From NCBI RefSeq assembly GCF_036170895.1, contig NZ_CP108036.1:5573501-5637500 (forward strand): a DNA stretch of 64,000 nucleotides, in the 5' to 3' direction. Within the stretch, counting starts at the first letter, position 1; every line of letters begins with the position of its first letter. Shown here one piece after another: positions 62,248 to 64,000 of the stretch. The position numbers were made by a program, and so were the translations under genes. The notes beneath the pieces are model-generated. The model did no database searches, had not been told where the DNA came from, and was given only the letters and a program-made list of their open reading frames with translations. Origin of the DNA: Streptomyces erythrochromogenes. GTDB lineage: Bacteria > Actinomycetota > Actinomycetes > Streptomycetales > Streptomycetaceae.

Positions 62248-63074
62248 CTGTCCTCGTAGCCAGTGACCTCGACCGTACGCTCATCTACTCGGCGGCCGCC
62301 CTCGGTCTGACCGTGCCCGACCCGGTGGCCCCGCGGCTGCTGTGCGTCGAGGTCCACGAGAGCAAGCCGCTGTCCTACATGACGGAGACGGCCGCGGCCC
62401 TGCTGGCGGAGCTCACCGAGGACCCGTCCGTCGTCTTCGTCCCCACCACCACCCGCACGCGCAAGCAGTACCAGCGCATCCGCTTCCCCGGCCGCCCGGC
62501 CCGGTACGCGATCTGCGCCAACGGCGGGCAGCTCCTCGTCGACGGCGTGCCGGACCGCGACTGGCGGCGGCAGGTCGCGGCCCGCCTGGCCGAGGAGTGC
62601 GCCCCGCTGGAGGAGGTCCACGAGCACATGCTGTCCGCCGCCGACCCGGCGTGGCTGCGCAAGGCCCGGTTGGCGGAGGACCTCTTCGCCTACCTCGTCG
62701 TCGAACGCGCCCTGGTCCCCGACGAATGGCTGAAGTCCCTGACCGAATGGGCCGGGGCCCGCGGCTGGACGGTCTCCCTCCAGGGCCGGAAGATCTACGC
62801 CGTGCCGCGCCCGCTCACCAAGAGCGCCGCGATGCACGAGGTCGCCCGCCGGACCGGAGCGACCACGACCCTGGCCGCCGGCGACTCGCTCCTCGACGCC
62901 GACCTGCTGCTCGCGGCCGACGCCGCCTGGCGCCCGGGCCACGGCGAACTGGCCGACGCGCGCTGGACGGCGCCTTCGGTGACCGCCCTCGCCGAGGCGG
63001 GCGTCCTGGCCGGCGAGGAAATAGTGCGCGCATTCACCCGCGAGGCCGGGCGGCTCGGCAGACTGGACGCATGA
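62244..63074 (+). CDS. HAD-family phosphatase (ter module)
   Basis: HAD hydrolase of 276 residues, Cof-like. The nucleophile Asp8 and Asp10 are in VASDLDRTLIYS, motif II is VPTTTRTRKQ, the Lys is in RPLTKSAAMHEVARR, and the second acid pair is LAAGDSLLDADLLLAA. It would remove phosphate from a sugar or nucleotide intermediate. The GTG at 62244 overlaps the stop of the fused gene, and its own stop overlaps the methyltransferase ATG, so the four genes are strictly coupled. Confidence 0.88.
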   Translation: MTVLVASDLDRTLIYSAAALGLTVPDPVAPRLLCVEVHESKPLSYMTETAAALLAELTEDPSVVFVPTTTRTRKQYQRIRFPGRPARYAICANGGQLLVDGVPDRDWRRQVAARLAEECAPLEEVHEHMLSAADPAWLRKARLAEDLFAYLVVERALVPDEWLKSLTEWAGARGWTVSLQGRKIYAVPRPLTKSAAMHEVARRTGATTTLAAGDSLLDADLLLAADAAWRPGHGELADARWTAPSVTALAEAGVLAGEEIVRAFTREAGRLGRLDA

Positions 63075-63730
63075 GCAAAGGCAACAGCACGAAGATCACG
63101 GACGAGCTGTACCAGTACATGCTCGACCACAACCCCCCGCTGGACTCCGTTCAGCGGGGGCTGGTGGCGAGGACCTACGCCACGTTCCCGGACGTCGCCG
63201 GGATGCAGTCCGCGGAGGAGCAGGGGCCGCTGCTGGCCTTCCTCGTCCGCCTGACCGGCGCCCGCCACATCGTCGAGGTCGGCACCTTCACCGGCTTCTC
63301 GGCCCTGTCGATGGCCCAGGCACTGCCCGCCGACGGCCGCATCATCGCCTGCGACGTCTCCGAGGAGTGGACGGCGTACGGCAGGGAGGCCTGGGAGCAG
63401 GCCGGCGTCGCCGACCGCATCGAGCTGCGCATCGCGCCGGCCCTGGAGACCCTGCGCGCGATGCCCGCCGAACCCCACATCGACATGGCGTACGTGGACG
63501 CCGACAAGGAGAGCCAGATCTCCTACTGGGAGGAGCTCGTACCGCGGCTCCGCCCCGGCGGCCTGATCGTCACGGACAACACGCTGTACCACGGCACGGT
63601 CCTCGACGAGTCGGCCACCGGCTCGGCGGCGGGCGTACGCGCCTTCAACGACCACGTCGCGGCCGACCCGCGTATGGACTCCGTCCTGCTGGCGATCTCG
63701 GACGGCCTGACGCTCTCGCGCAAGCGGTAG
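63071..63730 (+). CDS. O-methyltransferase, SAM-dependent (ter operon)
   Basis: Catechol-type methyltransferase of 219 residues. The SAM motif I is HIVEVGTFTGFSALSMA (about 65-80), followed by ADGRIIACDVSEEW, HIDMAYVDADKESQISYWEE (metal-site Asp) and GGLIVTDNTLYHG (metal-site Asp-Asn). It resembles the CCoAOMT/YrrM group. ATG at 63071 overlaps the HAD stop. Its coupling to the Ter biosynthesis genes suggests that the product is methylated, but it could be a separate function. The stop is close to a convergent small gene. Confidence 0.88.
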   Translation: MSKGNSTKITDELYQYMLDHNPPLDSVQRGLVARTYATFPDVAGMQSAEEQGPLLAFLVRLTGARHIVEVGTFTGFSALSMAQALPADGRIIACDVSEEWTAYGREAWEQAGVADRIELRIAPALETLRAMPAEPHIDMAYVDADKESQISYWEELVPRLRPGGLIVTDNTLYHGTVLDESATGSAAGVRAFNDHVAADPRMDSVLLAISDGLTLSRKR

Positions 63731-63756
63731 CCCCGATTCTCCGGCCGCCCCTTCGG

Positions 63757-63978
63757 TCAGCCGCAGCCGCCGCCGCAGCAGCCCCCGCCGCCCGCGCCGC
63801 CCATGGGGCGCGCGGCCGCGGGGGCGCTGCTCGACCCGCCCACGGCGACGGCGGACAGCAGCTTGACGGTGTCGGCGTGCCCGGCCGGGCAGTCGGCAGG
63901 GGCGGAGGACTCGGCCATGGGGCGGCTGACCTCAAAGGTGTCGTCGCAGGTCCGGCAGCGGAATTCGTAACGAGGCAT
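63757..63978 (-). CDS. FmdB-family zinc-ribbon protein
   Basis: Small protein of 73 residues. The N-terminal FmdB zinc ribbon is PRYEFRCRTCDDTFEVSRPM followed by CPAGH, giving three Cys and a His as likely zinc ligands. The rest is low-complexity Gly/Ala with a Cys cluster CCGGGCG at the end, which could bind metal. ATG at 63978 gives MPRYEF, the family start. Function is unknown. Confidence 0.82.
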   Translation of the reverse strand: MPRYEFRCRTCDDTFEVSRPMAESSAPADCPAGHADTVKLLSAVAVGGSSSAPAAARPMGGAGGGGCCGGGCG

Positions 63979-64000
63979 GCGCACAGGCTAAGCGCGCCCG

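Overview
The window is about 64 kb of very GC-rich DNA with the codon use, GTG starts and gene content of a Streptomyces chromosome (core region, not an arm). The pointers are an HrdA-type sigma factor, an MreB-like gene (mbl), the fasR-fabD-fabH-acpP-fabF fatty-acid cluster, a homodimeric-type pyruvate dehydrogenase (aceE) and a set of TerD-family genes. From memory, the gene order matches the S. coelicolor segment running from hrdA down to the terD genes. I see no insertion sequence, phage, CRISPR array or large secondary-metabolite cluster.

Layout. 139-6914: sigma factor, a heterodimeric ABC exporter, an FGGY sugar kinase and a YtxH-like membrane protein. 7060-7474: two tandem tRNA-Asn genes and one CAT-anticodon tRNA, with terminators. 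7534-16066: small accessory metabolism and transport (carboxylate-amine ligase, MFS exporter, cupin/AraC pair, a decayed LuxR-type regulator, an orphan carboxyltransferase, TauE and LysE exporters, Lrp regulator). 16104-21532: an MreB-like protein coupled to a degenerate GAF histidine kinase, a secreted lipase, a truncated sensor kinase and two poorly known proteins. 21533-25760: MarR regulator, quinone-type reductase, Ohr peroxidase, EI24 protein, an imine-reductase-like enzyme and its HxlR regulator. 25960-29243: two multi-membrane-span proteins that look like GT-C glycosyltransferases. 29266-37100: amidase, LysR/dehydrogenase pair, monooxygenase, TetR/GH3 beta-glucosidase pair, SGNH lipoprotein, DUF3145 protein.

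37176-42073 is the type II fatty-acid synthase operon (transcribed leftward: fasR, fabD, fabH, acpP, fabF). 49846-54112 holds aceE and, divergently, a DUF3052 protein and an AhpE-like peroxiredoxin. In Mycobacterium these blocks are adjacent (ahpE, DUF3052, aceE, fasR, fabD, acpM, kas); here eight accessory genes (42166-49751) lie between aceE and fasR.

54252-63730 is the most interesting part: a Ter (tellurium/stress) module. On one side are two TerD paralogues, a TerC-like (DUF475) membrane protein, a TerA-like protein and a TerD protein with a proline-rich tail. On the other is a tightly coupled operon of a CitE-like aldolase, a fused double phosphoribosyltransferase with TRSP and PELOTA-like domains, a HAD phosphatase and an O-methyltransferase. 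These enzymes are expected to make a nucleoside-like small molecule of unknown structure, with the TerD/TerC proteins forming a calcium-linked membrane complex. This system class has been described computationally, but its product is unknown, and the internal start inside the double phosphoribosyltransferase and the added methyltransferase deserve attention. Terminators, tRNAs and candidate operators are listed where a clear inverted or direct repeat supports them.
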